64,000 nt of DNA, taken from the NCBI GenBank assembly GCA_947646735.1, contig CANTFK010000947.1, positions 124,001-188,000 of the forward strand. The letters are read 5' to 3'. Source of the stretch: Peronospora farinosa. Taxonomy: Eukaryota; Oomycota; Peronosporomycetes; Peronosporales; Peronosporaceae. The translations under genes and the position numbers were made by a program. Below, piece after piece: positions 32,730 to 45,010 of this stretch (the first letter of the stretch is position 1; each line of letters opens with the position of its first letter). Below the pieces are notes generated by a model. It was not told the origin of the DNA and made no database searches. It saw only the letters and a program-made list of their open reading frames with translations.

Positions 32730-34800
32730 CAAGCCAAGGCCTCTGGGAAAGTTAACAATATTCGTGCGAATCTGCTGTTTGATTCTGGTGCCGAGATATC
32801 TATTTTGGATATCGCCTTTGCTCGCAAGGCAGGCTTCCAGATTATCACAAGCAAAGATAAAGAGTGCGTGTGCATTGGAGAAGAAGTTTACACCACGGAA
32901 GGGTGAAAGAAGATCAAGATAACACTGAATGGTGTATTAGTATACTTCTCCAATGTGTGGGTTGGGTCCATGGCCGGCCAGGATTTGATACTAAGAATGG
33001 ACATTATGGAGCCAGCTAGAATTCGTTTGGACATGGCGGACGGAACTATTAGCTTACCAGACGAAGTTCGAATCCAGCTGACAGGTCGCAAGATCTTGTA
33101 TAGTGACCATATTTCTGAGGTAAAATTGGGTAAGTACGTGAATTTACCGGCAACAAAATATGTCGAGGTTCCGCTGAAGAGGGTTACGTCGGACCAGTAG
33201 CAATTATGGATGACCCGTGGAGACAGATGGGTAACTACGATGATCCAAGGACATGGACATCGCCAATTCTTGAGGGTCACCAATGTGAGTGACAAGGACC
33301 TGATCCTACACGAGGATACCAAGCTGGGCATTTGGCTGGCTAAGGATTGGGTTCCCCGGGCCCAAGGATTCGTGTCAGTTGGTTCTAGGAGGTACGCTGA
33401 ATGATAAAAATATAGCCTACCAAGCACCGACGAGGAGGATGCAGAAACCACTCAAGAAGAAGTGTACCAAGGTCCGATGGTCGAGAGACCTCAGTACACG
33501 ACTCCACAGAAGATGTTGCTACGGACGGGGACCCAAGTGCCAGTGGTTAACGCTGATGAGGGACCCTAAGTCATTACCATCAGATCAGGAGTCTGGAGGG
33601 GAGGCCCTCGATGGAGGTCAACCAACTGGAGCTAGCGTGGGCAAGGAAGTCTCATCTAAGGATAGGACCGATATGGAGAGAGTCCACCTAGAGGGGGGTC
33701 TACCGGTTATCAAGGCTGAAGTAGATACTCCCGATGACCAAGTCTGTATTCACGAGAGTGGATTTTTATGTGCCGAAGATATCGACAAAAATTGGCCTGT
33801 TATCCCTGAGGTCACCCCATCCACGAACGAAGTTATGTTGGAAGAAATCCAGATCCCAGACCCCGGATATACCCCAAAGGAGGAGGTAGACCGCGTCCGC
33901 CAGATTATATGGAGAAAACGACATTTGCTGATGGGAAGAGTAACGCATTACTCCCGGCGGCTCGAGGAGCAGTGTGCGACATTCGCCCAACGGGTACGGA
34001 AGGTGGCCCCTCAATTTAGGGAGAAGCTGGCAGACCTGATAAAAGGCCTCTTGTCATCCAAGATAATCCAGCATTTCACCTCCCCATGGGCCAGCCCAAT
34101 TGTAATTATTGTTACGAAGAATGGGGTGGATATCAGGCTGTGCATTGACTACCGGATGGTGAATGACTTAGCGCGGCTTATGGTGTATCCTATGCCTCTC
34201 GTGAATGAGTTGCTGGAAGACCTAGATAAGGCCCTGTGGTACTGATCACAGGATATGGCTAGCGGTTTTTGGGTGGTCAGCATGACTGAACGAGCTCGTT
34301 TAATCTCGGCGTTTGTAACCCCGCTCGGGCTTTTTGAGTGGAGAAGAATGCCGTTTGAACTGAAGAATGCGCCGCAGATCTATCAGCGGCTGCTGGATAA
34401 TGCTTTATATGGATTTCTTACGATTTCCTCAGAGCCGGGCTCTGACAAACCAGAGGACCTGTTCGAGGTGGGCCATCCAGAGGGAGACCTCAAGAAGTTT
34501 ATATTAGGACGTAGGTCCTATATCGACGACATTTTGGTGACCTCGGAGTCATGGGATGACTTATGCGTGAAAGTGGAACGACTTTTGGAGGTGTGTGACA
34601 AGCGGAACTTATCGAACAGCGCGGTTAAGAGCTCATGGGGCTGTCAAAAGGTAGATTGCCTTGGCCACCAAGTGTCAGCGGAAGGGCTGGAGGCCCACCC
34701 TAAAGACTTCAGTCCTTGGTGGACTTACCGTTACCCACTACCCTGAAAGCTATGCAGTCGTTTCTCGGGAGTCTCAACTATTACAGTCGGTTCCTGGAGG
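32730..34800 (+). pseudogene. A1 protease and reverse transcriptase, broken
   Basis: The protease motif LLFDSGAEISILDIAFA lies at about 32770-32830 and is followed by RIRLDMADGTISLPDEV. RT follows: GLLSSKIIQHFTSPWASPIV, IRLCIDYRMVNDLARLMVYP, then a TGA at 34243-34245 within the DMASGF block, MPFELKNAPQIYQRLLDNAL, and the active site RSYIDDILVTSESWDD (about 34510-34555). A TGA in the protease tail, a TAG near 33199 and a frameshift near 34740 further disable it. Confidence 0.7.
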
Positions 34801-35890
34801 ACTACGCCATTTATGCATCCATCCTGTACGAGCTGAGGGAAGTGGATTACCACGTATTACGAAACCGGATAAGCAGGACTGGGGGCATATGGGGAGATGA
34901 CCAGGAGGAGGACCGATGGGCCCGGGTGCAGGTGGCATTTGCTATGCTAAAGAATAAGATCGCCACTGCCCCAATCCTCCGCCGTTTCGATCCAGACCGG
35001 GAATCTGTCATTATCGTCTGTGCTAGCGAGTGGGCCATCTCGGCATCCCTGGTGCAGGAATATGAAGGGGTGTATATGCCGGTAACTTTCACGAGTCGGA
35101 CTTTGAAGCCAAACGAGATCAACTATGGGCTGGTGGACAAGGAAGTGCTGGCGCTAATGCGAATACTATACCTTTGCTACACGTCACTGGTCACCCGACC
35201 TATCAAGGTCTTGACCCGACACTCAACACTGGCGTGGTTAGTCTGGTTACCGGGTCTACAAGGTCGCCTTGGAAACTGGTCTGCACTCCTGTCTCAGTGG
35301 ACGTTAGAAGTGGTTAAGTGTAAGCGGGGCGAGGATGCAATACTGGGGACATTGGCAGCCAGCATAACTCCTCGCGAAAACGTGGACTCCATCTTGTCTT
35401 CAATTGCCCCTAGGAAACACCCCCGCCAAAGTATTACGGTGGTTCCCCCTACGGTTGAGCCCGAGGAAAGCCTCTATGTGGTCAGTTTTGATGGGTCTGC
35501 ACGAGTTAAGCGTGAAGTAGGGGCCTGCAGTGCAATTGAGTGGCAACTCCCGGAATGGACGGTGGTCGCCGCCGCTTCCCGATATTTGACTGAAGCGACA
35601 GTAAATGAGGCAGAGTATGAAGGCCTATTGTTGGGCTTCCTTCTACTGGAGAACCTGGAGCGTAGACGTCTGGTAGTGTGTGGAGATTTTAACCTGGTCG
35701 TGCGACAGATGCGAGGAGAAATCGAGTGTAAGGCGCAGGGCCTGACGGTACGACGGGCGAAGGCCCTGGAAAAACTCAGGTCCTGGCCCGTCCACGAGTT
35801 TCTACACATGAAGCGCGAATAGAACCAAAGGGCAGACCGACTTTCTAACGTGGCGTTGCACCAGCAACAGGGTGTCGATATAGTGCTGGA
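34716..35890 (+). pseudogene. A1 RNase H connection and second, archaeal-type RNase H
   Basis: After the RT thumb (AMQSFLGSLNYYSRFLEDYA) comes a degraded usual RNase H (FTSRTLKPNEINYGLVDKEV). A second RNase H then follows with an apparently full acidic set: SFDGSARV, VNEAEYEGLLLGF, VVCGDFNLVVRQM and, after a TAG at 35819-35821, NQRADRLSN. A duplicated RNase H of this type is known in plant Tat elements and in some oomycete Ty3/gypsy elements; this copy fits that pattern. Confidence 0.7.
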
Positions 35891-36159
35891 AGAAGAGTTC
35901 AAGGACCTCAAAGCAATTAACCGTCTACCTGAGCTTTTAATACCCAAGGACTAGAACCATGCATTGCGAGTTACAGCTGTTACGAGATCCCGGGACCTAT
36001 CCAGAATACCGACGAAAGTCTTGCAAGAGAAGGTGGTGCAACGGATAAGGATCGAACGAATTGCATCAGCCCAGGGTGAAGAGATGTGGATACGTGATCT
36101 GAAGATGTACCTACGGGGCAACTGAAGTAGTTTATCGACAGAGGTGTGGAAATATTGAG

Positions 36160-37650
36160 ATGAACTACGCTTTGGATAATGACGATCTTCTTCTATACTG
36201 CCCTTACCAGGGAACAGTAGACGAGGACCGTGATGGGTTGATTCGGCTAGTTATACCCGAAAGTCTACAACAATACTTTCTACACCACTACCATACGAGT
36301 CTAGAAGGGGGACACCAGGGAATTGGCCGTACATACCAACGGATCCGGAAACATTTCCATTGGAAAGGCTCATTCCGGAGTGTTCAGCTCTATGCTGGCA
36401 CTTGCGTAGACTGCGAGACTGGCAAAGGTGGCCCCACCTTACGAGGGAGAAGTCCAGGAAACATTCAAGCTACCCACCCGTTCCAAGTTATCGCGATGGA
36501 CCATATCCCATCTTTGCCCAAGTCGTTCAGGGGTATTAACGAGCTGTTGATTTGGGTGGACCTGTTCACGGGATATGTTATTGACAAGGCTAGTTCGTCG
36601 AGGTCGGCCCAAGCCGTGGCAGAAGGTTATGAAGAGTGCGTATTCCGTCGGTTTGGGGACAGTGAGGCGATCCGTCACGACAGAGAACCCAGTTTCATGT
36701 CAGATTCTTTCGTGCTTTCAACCGCATAATGGGGTAGAAACAGCGGGCGACTATGGCGTATCGACCACAAGTCAATGGCACAGCAGAGAGAATGTTACAG
36801 ACCATTACACTGTCCATCAAAATGTATGTGTCCGAGGTAGATCAGAAGGACTGGGATGCCTATGCAGAAAGGCTCACTTTCGCGTTGAATACGGCCCAGG
36901 ACCGGATCCGAAAGGAAACGCCATTTTTTTGGTACATGGCTGGGATGCCCGAAGTACTCTAGAAGCCACCATACCGTTGAGCAGCACGAAGCGGCGTGAA
37001 TGTGAGCCCCGTCGATGGCGATATAGCGTACAACATCAGTATCGCAGAGCGAGAGAACAAGCCAACGAATTATTACGATCTGCGATGGAAAGTCGGGCCC
37101 AGGCCCACAATGAGGAGGTGGTTGATGGTCATATTGAGGTGTATTCCCAAGTCTGGTTATACTTGGACCGGGTCAAGGAGGGGTATGCTCGAAAGCTGGC
37201 ACATCTATGGCATGGGCCGTTCCGAGTGAGAGAAGTGGTGGGTGACTATGCCATCCGTTTAAATATCAGTGGAACAGACTACCGTATATACCCGTTGGTA
37301 CACGTTTCAAAATTGAAGCTGGTCCGGCAATACCCGGATAGACCAGATTGGTGTTGGTGGTAGACGAAGCGAACCGGGTGGATTTTGATGAAGCTCTATT
37401 GCCAGAAGACAGTTGGGTCGCGGAACTGAAAGATGACGAATACGAAGTGGAGAAGATTCTAGACAGACGTATAGGAAAGAAAACTCGGTACGGACGGATC
37501 CAGTGTGAATACCTGGTACAATGGAAAGGATATCCTGACCCGTCATGGGTGGATGAGGTGGACCTCAACTGCGGGGGATTACTTAGGGACTATGAGCGCA
37601 GGCAGGCTACTCGGAACCGATTCGAGGCAATGCAGAGTCATGAAGAGTAG
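36160..37650 (+). pseudogene. A1 integrase and chromodomain, frameshifted
   Basis: Zinc region HHYHTSLEGGHQGIGRTYQ with CVDCETGKGG, core with the first Asp in VIAMDHIPSLPKS, second in IRHDREPSFMSDSF, and Glu in YRPQVNGTAERML. A TAA near 36729 and shifts near 36950 and 37360 break it. The tail LAHLWHGPFRVREVVGDYAI leads to a chromodomain (DEYEVEKILDRRIGKKTRYG; YLVQWKGYPDPSWVDEVDL) ending at 37650. Confidence 0.75.
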
Positions 37651-37779
37651 TGGGGAAAGTTCATCTTGGGAAGGCCAAGATGATGCAAGAAGGAGGCGGT
37701 ATTTGTCATACATTTACAAAGGGGTCAAGCTCTTATATTCTAGAGTGCGACAGCACAAAAGAGATTGCGAAGTATTGTG

Positions 37780-37862
37780 AGGGCCCAGAGTACCAGGGCA
37801 CCAGGGTACCGGGGCCCGGAGGTACAGGGACCCAGGGGCTCAGGGGCCTGGTGCCTGGGGAC
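37780..37862. repeat. G-rich minisatellite between pol and 3' LTR of A1
   Basis: Short units like CAGGGTACCGGGGCCC and GGTACAGGGACCCAGGGG resemble the minisatellite inside the LTRs of the same element. Confidence 0.65.
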
Positions 37863-38037
37863 TCGAGGCATAGGCCAATAAAAAGATTTTGAGAAGTCAC
37901 TAACGGATACAAGACTTGTGAGTTGGCGAACGCAACCACCCAAACGACGTAGGATCACTTACTGTTAATTCGAAGAGTTTGGACAAGGGTGCACGTGGTC
38001 TTACCGCAGTTCGAAAGACCAGCGCGCAGGGGACAGC

Positions 38038-39122
38038 TGTGGTGAAGTGCCAGGGAAAGTTGGAGTTTGAGGGAAATGGAACAGAGAGAAAAATAATTTC
38101 TGGTCACTTCCCCGAGGGAGTGACCACGACCCGGCCTCGCGGATTTACAACCACACACCAGGCCCCGCCTTATTAATAATATAAGGACCCAGACGTGCGG
38201 AGTCTGCACAGGCCCCAGGTCCCGGAAATAGGTTCCAGAGTCCCAGGGTACAGGGGTACAGGGGTACAGGGGCCCAGGGGTACAGGGGCCCAGAATCCCA
38301 GGGGCCCAGGGGTACAGGGGCCCAAGAGTACAGGGGCCCAAGAGTACAGGGGCCCAGAGGCCCAGGGGCCCAGGGGTACAGGGGCTCATGTCCGAGGGTG
38401 CAGAATCGGTACACAGAATATCGAAGATTACAGAAAGTACAGGTAACAAGGAACCAGTTCTTCTTCCAAGAGTCGACACGGGGCACTATCTAGATCAACG
38501 GGTTAAGGTTAGGCAAGAAAAGCATACAGAGAATAAGGTAAATAAACACACTCGAATTTGCATTACACGTGGCAGCTTTAAGCGCCCCTTTTAAGCTTTT
38601 CCGTCGCTTCACCTCTTCCGGGCGAGATACCCTTTGGCCCCCCGACGTCCAGCAGGTGTTAGACGGCTCAAGCAACGCAAGTTGAACCTCAGGATAGTTG
38701 CCTGAGGTGTCAAGTAAGTGTCAAGACTCTACGACCCGCTACAGGAAGCGGTTTCCCTACGGGGAAGAACACAAAGGGGTCCAAGGACCAAGAACAGTCA
38801 GCCACCAAAGGGGTACATAGTAACAGGTGCATCGCTCTCGACTAAAGTCGATTGAGCTTAAGAAACCCGATCCCAAGTGAAGTATATCCACTCGGGGACC
38901 ACCAAGTCCAAGTCTTATACAAAGTCCAAGTCTTATACAAAGACCAAGTCTTTAAGCCTTCTGCGTCTAACGAGGAGCAAGACCAGCCAAGCCGACGGGT
39001 ACACAAGGTGATACCCAAGGCCAATACGACACAGTATCGGGGTACCCCCTCCGTAAGTCGGCAGTCCGGCGCTGTGTGTGTTTGTGGTTCTCTCACGTTG
39101 TTTGAGAATCCACTCCACCACA
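38038..39122 (+). repeat. 3' LTR of A1 (1085 bp)
   Basis: TGTGGTGAAG to CTCCACCACA, colinear with 28926-29978. The G-rich block (38241-38395) is longer than in the 5' LTR and the 18-bp repeat block is one unit shorter. A purine-rich tract GCGCAGGGGACAGC lies directly before it and is the likely polypurine tract. Confidence 0.85.
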
Positions 39123-39467
39123 GTTTCTATCAGGTCCATATGTGTGAACGGGAATCCAGTACACAGCAGTGAGCACTCCCAGTGGTATGCTCTAAGAGTG
39201 GTTGGTGATGCCGCAAGGGCAAGAGCCAAATTCGATCGATATAAGACACATCTATTGAGACTGATGCGCGATTTTGCACCGAGTGACTTCGACGATGTGT
39301 TTGCTCCACAGCAGGGCTATGTATGGTAAAACAGACGTTGAAGGCCACCACCTCCACGTTTATAAGGTTCTTACACTTATACGAGAGCATAATCTGTACG
39401 CCAACCTCAAAAAGTGTATATTCGCAACCAAAGAAATACACTTCTTGGGTGCATCGTTGAAAAATAT
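39123..39467 (+). pseudogene. Element H RT palm segment
   Basis: Continues element H after the A1 insertion: FYQVHM, then with frame changes LMRDFAPSDFDDVFAPQQGY (the YxDD region, reading DFDD) and IREHNLYANLKKCIFATKEI then HFLGASLKN, which matches [20 protein letters not shown] of the D element. It ends at the C insertion. Confidence 0.7.
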
Positions 39468-39773
39468 TGTAACTGGCTAAGGACCCGTTACCGTCTTACA
39501 CTAAAAGGGCGTTGAGGAAGCGCTCGTAATTAACTCTTAAATATAACTCTGTTTTATTTTTTTTAGTTTTAATTCGCATTAAGTGCGAATATGTTCCCTA
39601 GCTCATGGGATGGAAGTCAATTTATTATTGGTTAATTATTGGGTCTGGCACGCCAATGATAAACCAATAATAAAATGACGCGCAATATCCGCTAATCGTA
39701 TACTGCCTTATGCCTACTTATGTAATTATGTATTAATCCTATAACTACTTATGTAATAGGTAGACCCATTACA
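39468..39773 (-). repeat. 3' LTR of family C (306 bp)
   Basis: TGTAACTGGC to CCATTACA. Its centre is a long inverted repeat (39621-39675) and the right part carries two direct copies of CTACTTATGTAAT. It matches 46714-47020 throughout. Confidence 0.85.
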
Positions 39774-39885
39774 TCACCCCTCTCTTTAAGTTGCGCTTAC
39801 CTCAACGTAAGCGCGAATCGCAGAAAGTTTCCTCTCGACCAACGGCGTAACTCCGAACCTGCTCAGTTAGACTTAACTGAGGAGC

Positions 39886-41292
39886 ATGGACCCTATGCGT
39901 CCACGAAACAATGTCTCTGACAACCAGAACTGGGATCACCAAGCGACAATCCGTAGAGAGCAGGCGCCGCAGGTCATGGATGGGGACTTGAAACCGTGGC
40001 GCTTGTATGGTCTTGAAGGTGCTGTCGAACCCGAACCACTGGAGGTCATGAAGGACCTTTTCACGCGATACCGTACAGTGAGAGACAAGGCGACGAACAA
40101 CGCATATACCGAAGATGCGTTGCAGAGGTCTTGGTGTGCCTTCATCATGCGCTGGAACGCGAGCCGACGTGAAGGAACGTTCTTCACGTCCTGGTTAGAC
40201 GGTCGCGAGGGAACACGTGATAGACACGTTATTGGCGACTTGCGCCGGCGCATCTGTCGTATGACTTGTGACAAGTATAACCTTTGTTACGTCCACATTC
40301 GTGAGGGATGTCCAACGTGCAACGTCGGCAGATCGCGACCGGTCCGGCAGGAATGGGACGACTTGGTGTGTGCGCGAGGCATGCCCGATCATATTCGTCC
40401 ATGGATTGCCCGTTATGAGAGAAGCCTTTCGGAGCTCCAGGTGTCCGAGTTACGGCGAGTTAGAGCGCGTCCTTACCATCGCCGACGGCATTCACGTAGC
40501 CGAGGTCGTCAACCGTATCATTTATATGCTCCCGAGCCTCGTAATAGGTCTCGGTCTCGGAGTCGCTCGGGAGGTCGTCGCGGTTTAGTTGCTCGCGATC
40601 ATTACGGCTCGCAAGATCGGGGATGGAACCGGCTAGCGTCGGTCGCGATCACCGTCTTTCTACGGGACTCGTAGTCCTCGAACACGTTCGGGACATCTTG
40701 GGACAGCGTACTCGATGGCTCCCATGTATCGTCCGCCGCGGAATATCCCAACCAGCGAACCCTGTAATGTTTCTCGACATGCTTCCTATGGGCGCCGAGT
40801 TATTACTCGGCGCCTGGGGCTTGTGATCCTCGTGATCGACAATACGGTCGACAATCCAGCGTCGCGCACCCGATGCATCTACTAAGGGAGGAGAAGCATC
40901 ACGACGGAAGACCTCTGGCGATGAGCGCCGATTCTCGCAATCGAGCGCCTGTACAGTCGAATGATAAGCTGCCCCTACTCCGCGCTGAAGTCGAGGAGTC
41001 GAAGAATGCCCTACTTGATGCTCGCAAAATGGCTTAGAGAGCTCAAGATCGTGCGGATGCTGCGACTGAGGCTGCTGAGCGGACTCGACGTGAGCAGCTG
41101 GTACTGGTTGAGCGCCTACGTCAACTTGAGATGACTGCGTTCGGAGGACCCCAGCAGATCGAGTCTGCACGCGTTCGGGCAGGACTTGGTATCAGTCGTC
41201 GTCAATGTCGTCGTCAAGGGATGTCGGATTTCGAGCCGGCACAGAAGAGCGGGGAAGATTCGAAGGGAGATACGCCAGCAGGTAAGCCTTGA
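39886..41292 (+). pseudogene. Opposite-strand ORF of family C, broken
   Basis: An ATG at 39886, 112 bp inside the 3' LTR, opens 263 codons. Frame changes near 40670 and 40800 and a TAG near 41036 then carry the reading to a TGA at 41290-41292, about 469 codons in all. Features: MDPMRPRNNVSDNQNWDHQA, a Cys-containing stretch (CRMTCDKYNLCYVHIREGCP), an Arg-Ser domain (HSRSRGR; RNRSRSRSRSGGRRG), then a predicted coiled coil (LLRAEVEESKNALLDARKMA; EQLVLVERLRQLEM, about 40980-41135). The end overlaps the last 100 bp of pol on the other strand. No known family. Confidence 0.55.
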
Positions 41293-44200
41293 AGAGCCCG
41301 ACGTAGAACGTCGGGTGCAAACGCATAGATGCAGGTATTTCTAGCGTGTAAGCGTCACCATGCACCTTAACTACCCGAAATGGGCCAATATATCTTGGCG
41401 CTAACTTATTAGCGCCCAAATTGGTCATTGAGGTGTTCGGTAATTCACTTGTTGATAATAATACTCTGTCACCTTCTCGAAATGTCAACATATTCTTTCG
41501 ACCTCTTCTGTCTGCATTCTCCTTTTGCTTGTCGACTGCCTCTTGTAATGCATCACGCACAAAACGCGTAATTCCTTGTCGTAATAGTAGAAACTCGGTT
41601 ACTGCAGCCGAACTTACAGGCGACGTATTCTCTTTTGGGGCAAAATTAGCAACGGGAGACGCGATGGAAAGCATCGCGTCAGGAGTCGATATGCCGTTGG
41701 CCACGAAATTACCAGTATTAGGTGCATCGGCAGCAACCTTATGCGCATCGTAATCAATCATCAATAGTTTCGGCGCAATTCCATCCGTAGATACTCCCCC
41801 ACCAAGCTTTGAGACAGGGTGCTCTGAAGCTGAGAGAGCAAATAGCGCCGGAACGCGAGGATGCCTCGCGTTGTTAACGAAAAAGGGCGTCAACCCGGTC
41901 GACGCATCGACATCATTGTTGATTGCAAACTCTGCAAGTGGAAGGAACGAACTCCATGACGAGAACGATGTTGCATAACTGCGCAAGATATCTTCGAGCA
42001 CTGTTCACACGCTTCGTTTGCCCATCCGTCTCTGGATGGGCCGCCGTAGACATAAGCAACCGCGTTCCTAATAGCTGGAATAATTCGTCCCAGAAAGCCG
42101 AAGTGAAACGTGGGTCACGGTCCGAAACAATAGATTCTGGCAAGCCGTGATGCCTAAAGATAAGATCAATAAAGATCTTCGCTGTCGACTCCGCCGTAAT
42201 GTTGGCGGAGACCGGAGCAAAATGCACCATTTTGCTGAATCGATCCACTAGAACCAATACGCCCGTGCGTTTCTGTTCATCCGGTGGAAGGCCAAAGATA
42301 AAATCCATGCTGACCGAGCGCCAGGCTTCCGTAGCAATCGGAAGCGGACGCAATGGGGCTTGTGAAGGCGGCGCGGGCTTCACACGCTGACAGGTTTCAC
42401 AGGAGCGCACCCATTTCTGGATGTATTTATACATTCAGAAAAATACGCGAGAAATAGCTGCAAACGTCTTCTCGCGACCCAGGTGTCCGCCAACTGGGCT
42501 GTCGAGAAATTCATGAACAAATCGGGCTCGAAGATCGTCATCAGCAGGGATGACGACACGCGGGGAATCAAAGACGTCCATCGTGTACGTCAGCAGCGGA
42601 CCGTCAAGCGCGTAACGCTTGATGTTGTCGCGTGTTGGTTTCGTCAACTTCGCGAGTAATTTTTCGCTCGGGTCCCTGATATAGTTGATGATTATTGCAT
42701 AGAAGGAATCATTCGCGTAGGATTCAGTGATCTGAGTTCGGATCGAAAGCACGGGGGTCGAAATCATCGCATTAAGTCCCAGTTCAATACAACACACACA
42801 GATATCTTCGTCGTCATCAACATACTCCGTTTGATGACCCATATCACGCCGAGGATCGTAATCAGGACGACGAGAAAGCGCGTCAGCGAGAATGTTATTT
42901 TTGCCAGGCTTGTAATGCACCACCAAATTATACTCGGCAAAAAATGACAACCACCGTGCCATACACTGGGACAAGTGAGGACTCTTGACGGCGGTAAGCA
43001 ATGATGCGTGATCTGTGTAGATAGAAAACATCTTTTCGCCGATCAAATATACTCTAAACTTGATTAGCGCGTAAAGCATAGCCAAAAGTTCCTTGTCGTG
43101 TACCGGATAATTTTTCTCGGCAGGTTTCATCTGTCGTGATTGAAAACTCACGACGCGCTCTCGACCCTCGTCATCAAATTGCATGAGGGCACATCCTATA
43201 GCGAAATTGATCGCGTCACATACGACGTGGAATGGCTTAGAGTCGTCAGGTAACATCAGCACCGGTGCCTCGGACAAGCTCTTCTTTACTGAGTCGAAGG
43301 CAGATTGATGTTCTGCCGTCCATAACCATACTGCATCTTTCTTGAGAAAAGTCGATAATGGCTGAATTAGCTCAGCATAGTTCCTCGTATACTTATGCAA
43401 GTAATTCGCCAGACCGAGCCATTGACGTAATTCAGTTTGGTTCCTGGTAGTTGGCCAGGAACAGATCGATGAGATCTTCTCAGGATCAGCGCGGACATGA
43501 CGTAGCAACCGAGTACTGGAATCTCGAGAGCGCAGAAGACACATTTCTTCAAATTCGCATACAATTTATTCTCGCGCATATCTTGAAACACCTGATTCAA
43601 GTGTCGAAGGTGTACCTCCGTAGCGCTGAGCTTTTGCTCAGCGCGGCTGTGAACAAAAATGTCGTCAAAGTAGCTCGGCGCGAAGTCGCGAAGTGGGTGA
43701 AGTACTTGTGTCACCATCCGATTGAACGTAGCTGGAGCATTCTTAAGACCTTGTGGCATGACTAACCACTCTCAAAGCATCCCGCTTGGGGTGCTGACCG
43801 CAGTGAACGGAATGTCACTGTCCCTCATGAGGATCTGATAGAAACCGTCTGTCAGATCTATTGCGCTGTAGATCTCGCTCCCGGACATGGTATTTGATAC
43901 CATGTCTTCTCGAGGGATAGGCGTTTGAGCCGGTATAGTGGCGTCATTCAGCTTGTTGAAGGCGTGCACGATGCTCCAATAGCCGGTGGATTTCTTCACA
44001 CATAAAGTCGGACTCGAATGTGGCGAGATACTCTTGCGGACATGGCCAGCCTTGCGGCGACCCTCGAAAAATTCATCAATAGCGATGACTTGGTCGCGCG
44101 GTAATGGCCACTGCTTTGTCACGCAATATTTCGATCCTGGCACGAGATCTATCTCGTGTCGCACACCACGATCCGCCGGAAGCTCAGCTGGAATTTTTTC

Positions 44201-44758
44201 GGGAAAATATCGGCGTACTCACGGGCGATATCGTATACAGGGTTGCCCAAAGCACGAAGAGCATCCCAAGACTGTGCCGCAAAGCGTTCTTCGCGCGCTG
44301 ATTTAGGCTCGGCGCTCTTCGGGCAAGCCTCCAGAACTTCTTCACTGGCTGCTTTCGGTGGCTGAAACGATGCACACTTGCTCGATGTCGCCGGCCTTGA
44401 AGTCATGAAGGAAGTCTTTCCATGTAAGGTCTGGCAGAGATGTGATATCTGCAGCAGTGCACGGTGGACTCGCTACCTCAATGTAGCGACCACGATGTGG
44501 GGATCCCTCCACATATTCAAGCGCGCATACGGATTCCGTCACTACGGAATCAAATGCATTAGCATGTTGACGTGAATTTCGTCGTCTCGGTGATCGGCGT
44601 GCTCCTTTCTTGCGTTTTCTCTTGCGTCTCGAGCCCCTGCTCGAGACTGGCACGTCGCTATCACAAGAAGATGATGTACCCCCCTCTAGACGTGGGAGCT
44701 CGGTCTCCACCACGTCGGTCTCATGCGGATCCATAGTCCGCTCATTCTCGTCAATCAA
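41192..44758 (-). pseudogene. Family C pol: linker, RT, RNase H, integrase (broken)
   Basis: On the minus strand: a basic-acidic linker (RGSRRKRKRKKGARRSPRR), the RT start [40 protein letters not shown], the active site [13 protein letters not shown] (about 43675-43635), RNase H ([45 protein letters not shown]) and integrase ([49 protein letters not shown]). One Glu-bearing block reads AHPETDGQTKRVN. Stops near 43772 and 42435 and frameshifts near 43500 and 41990 inactivate it. Confidence 0.75.
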
Positions 44759-44795
44759 AAGCGGGAGCTCGTCTTCGACCGCTTCACTTGTTTGC

Positions 44796-45010
44796 GGGAG
44801 CCCCTGCTCGACCGCCTCGATATTTATCGGGAGCCTCTGCTCGTCCGATGTGCTTGTATGAGGGAGCCCCTGCTCGACCGCCTCGATATTTAACGGGAGC
44901 CTCTGCTCGTCCGATGTGCTTGTATGAGGGATCCCCTGCTCGACCGTCTATATATTTATCGGAACTCCTGTTCGACCGATGTCTGTGTGTGCGGGAACCG
45001 CTGTTCGACC
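44796..45010 (-). repeat. 66-bp tandem repeats coding a 22-aa acidic unit
   Basis: Three units and part of a fourth start at 44796, 44862, 44928 and 44993. On the minus strand each codes EAVEQGLPHTSTSDEQRLP plus three residues (for example LNI). The array sits in the linker between protease and RT. One unit carries a small deletion that shifts the frame near 44955. Confidence 0.85.

Larger units (their letters stand above)
28926..39122 (+). mobile_element. Ty3/gypsy element, family A copy A1, with two LTRs
   Basis: LTRs at 28926-29978 and 38038-39122 flank gag-pol on the plus strand. The 4-bp target duplication GTTT lies at 28922-28925 and 39123-39126. The insertion splits the RT of element H in the block MDLMDGFYQVHM. 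The LTRs differ mainly in minisatellite copy number with a few base changes, pointing to a fairly recent event, yet gag and pol contain several stops and frameshifts. It was either damaged quickly or moved in trans. Unlike copy A2, it has no opposite-strand ORF between pol and the 3' LTR. Confidence 0.85.

Noticed and set aside
40649..41170. Minus-strand open frame of 173 codons after family C pol
   Set aside because: It is the reverse of the Arg-Ser region of the opposite-strand ORF and lies beyond the pol stop; no integrase or chromodomain features.
44796..45010. Regularly spaced 66-bp repeats as a CRISPR-like array
   Set aside because: Units are contiguous without spacers, code in frame for a pol linker, and lie in a eukaryotic retrotransposon.
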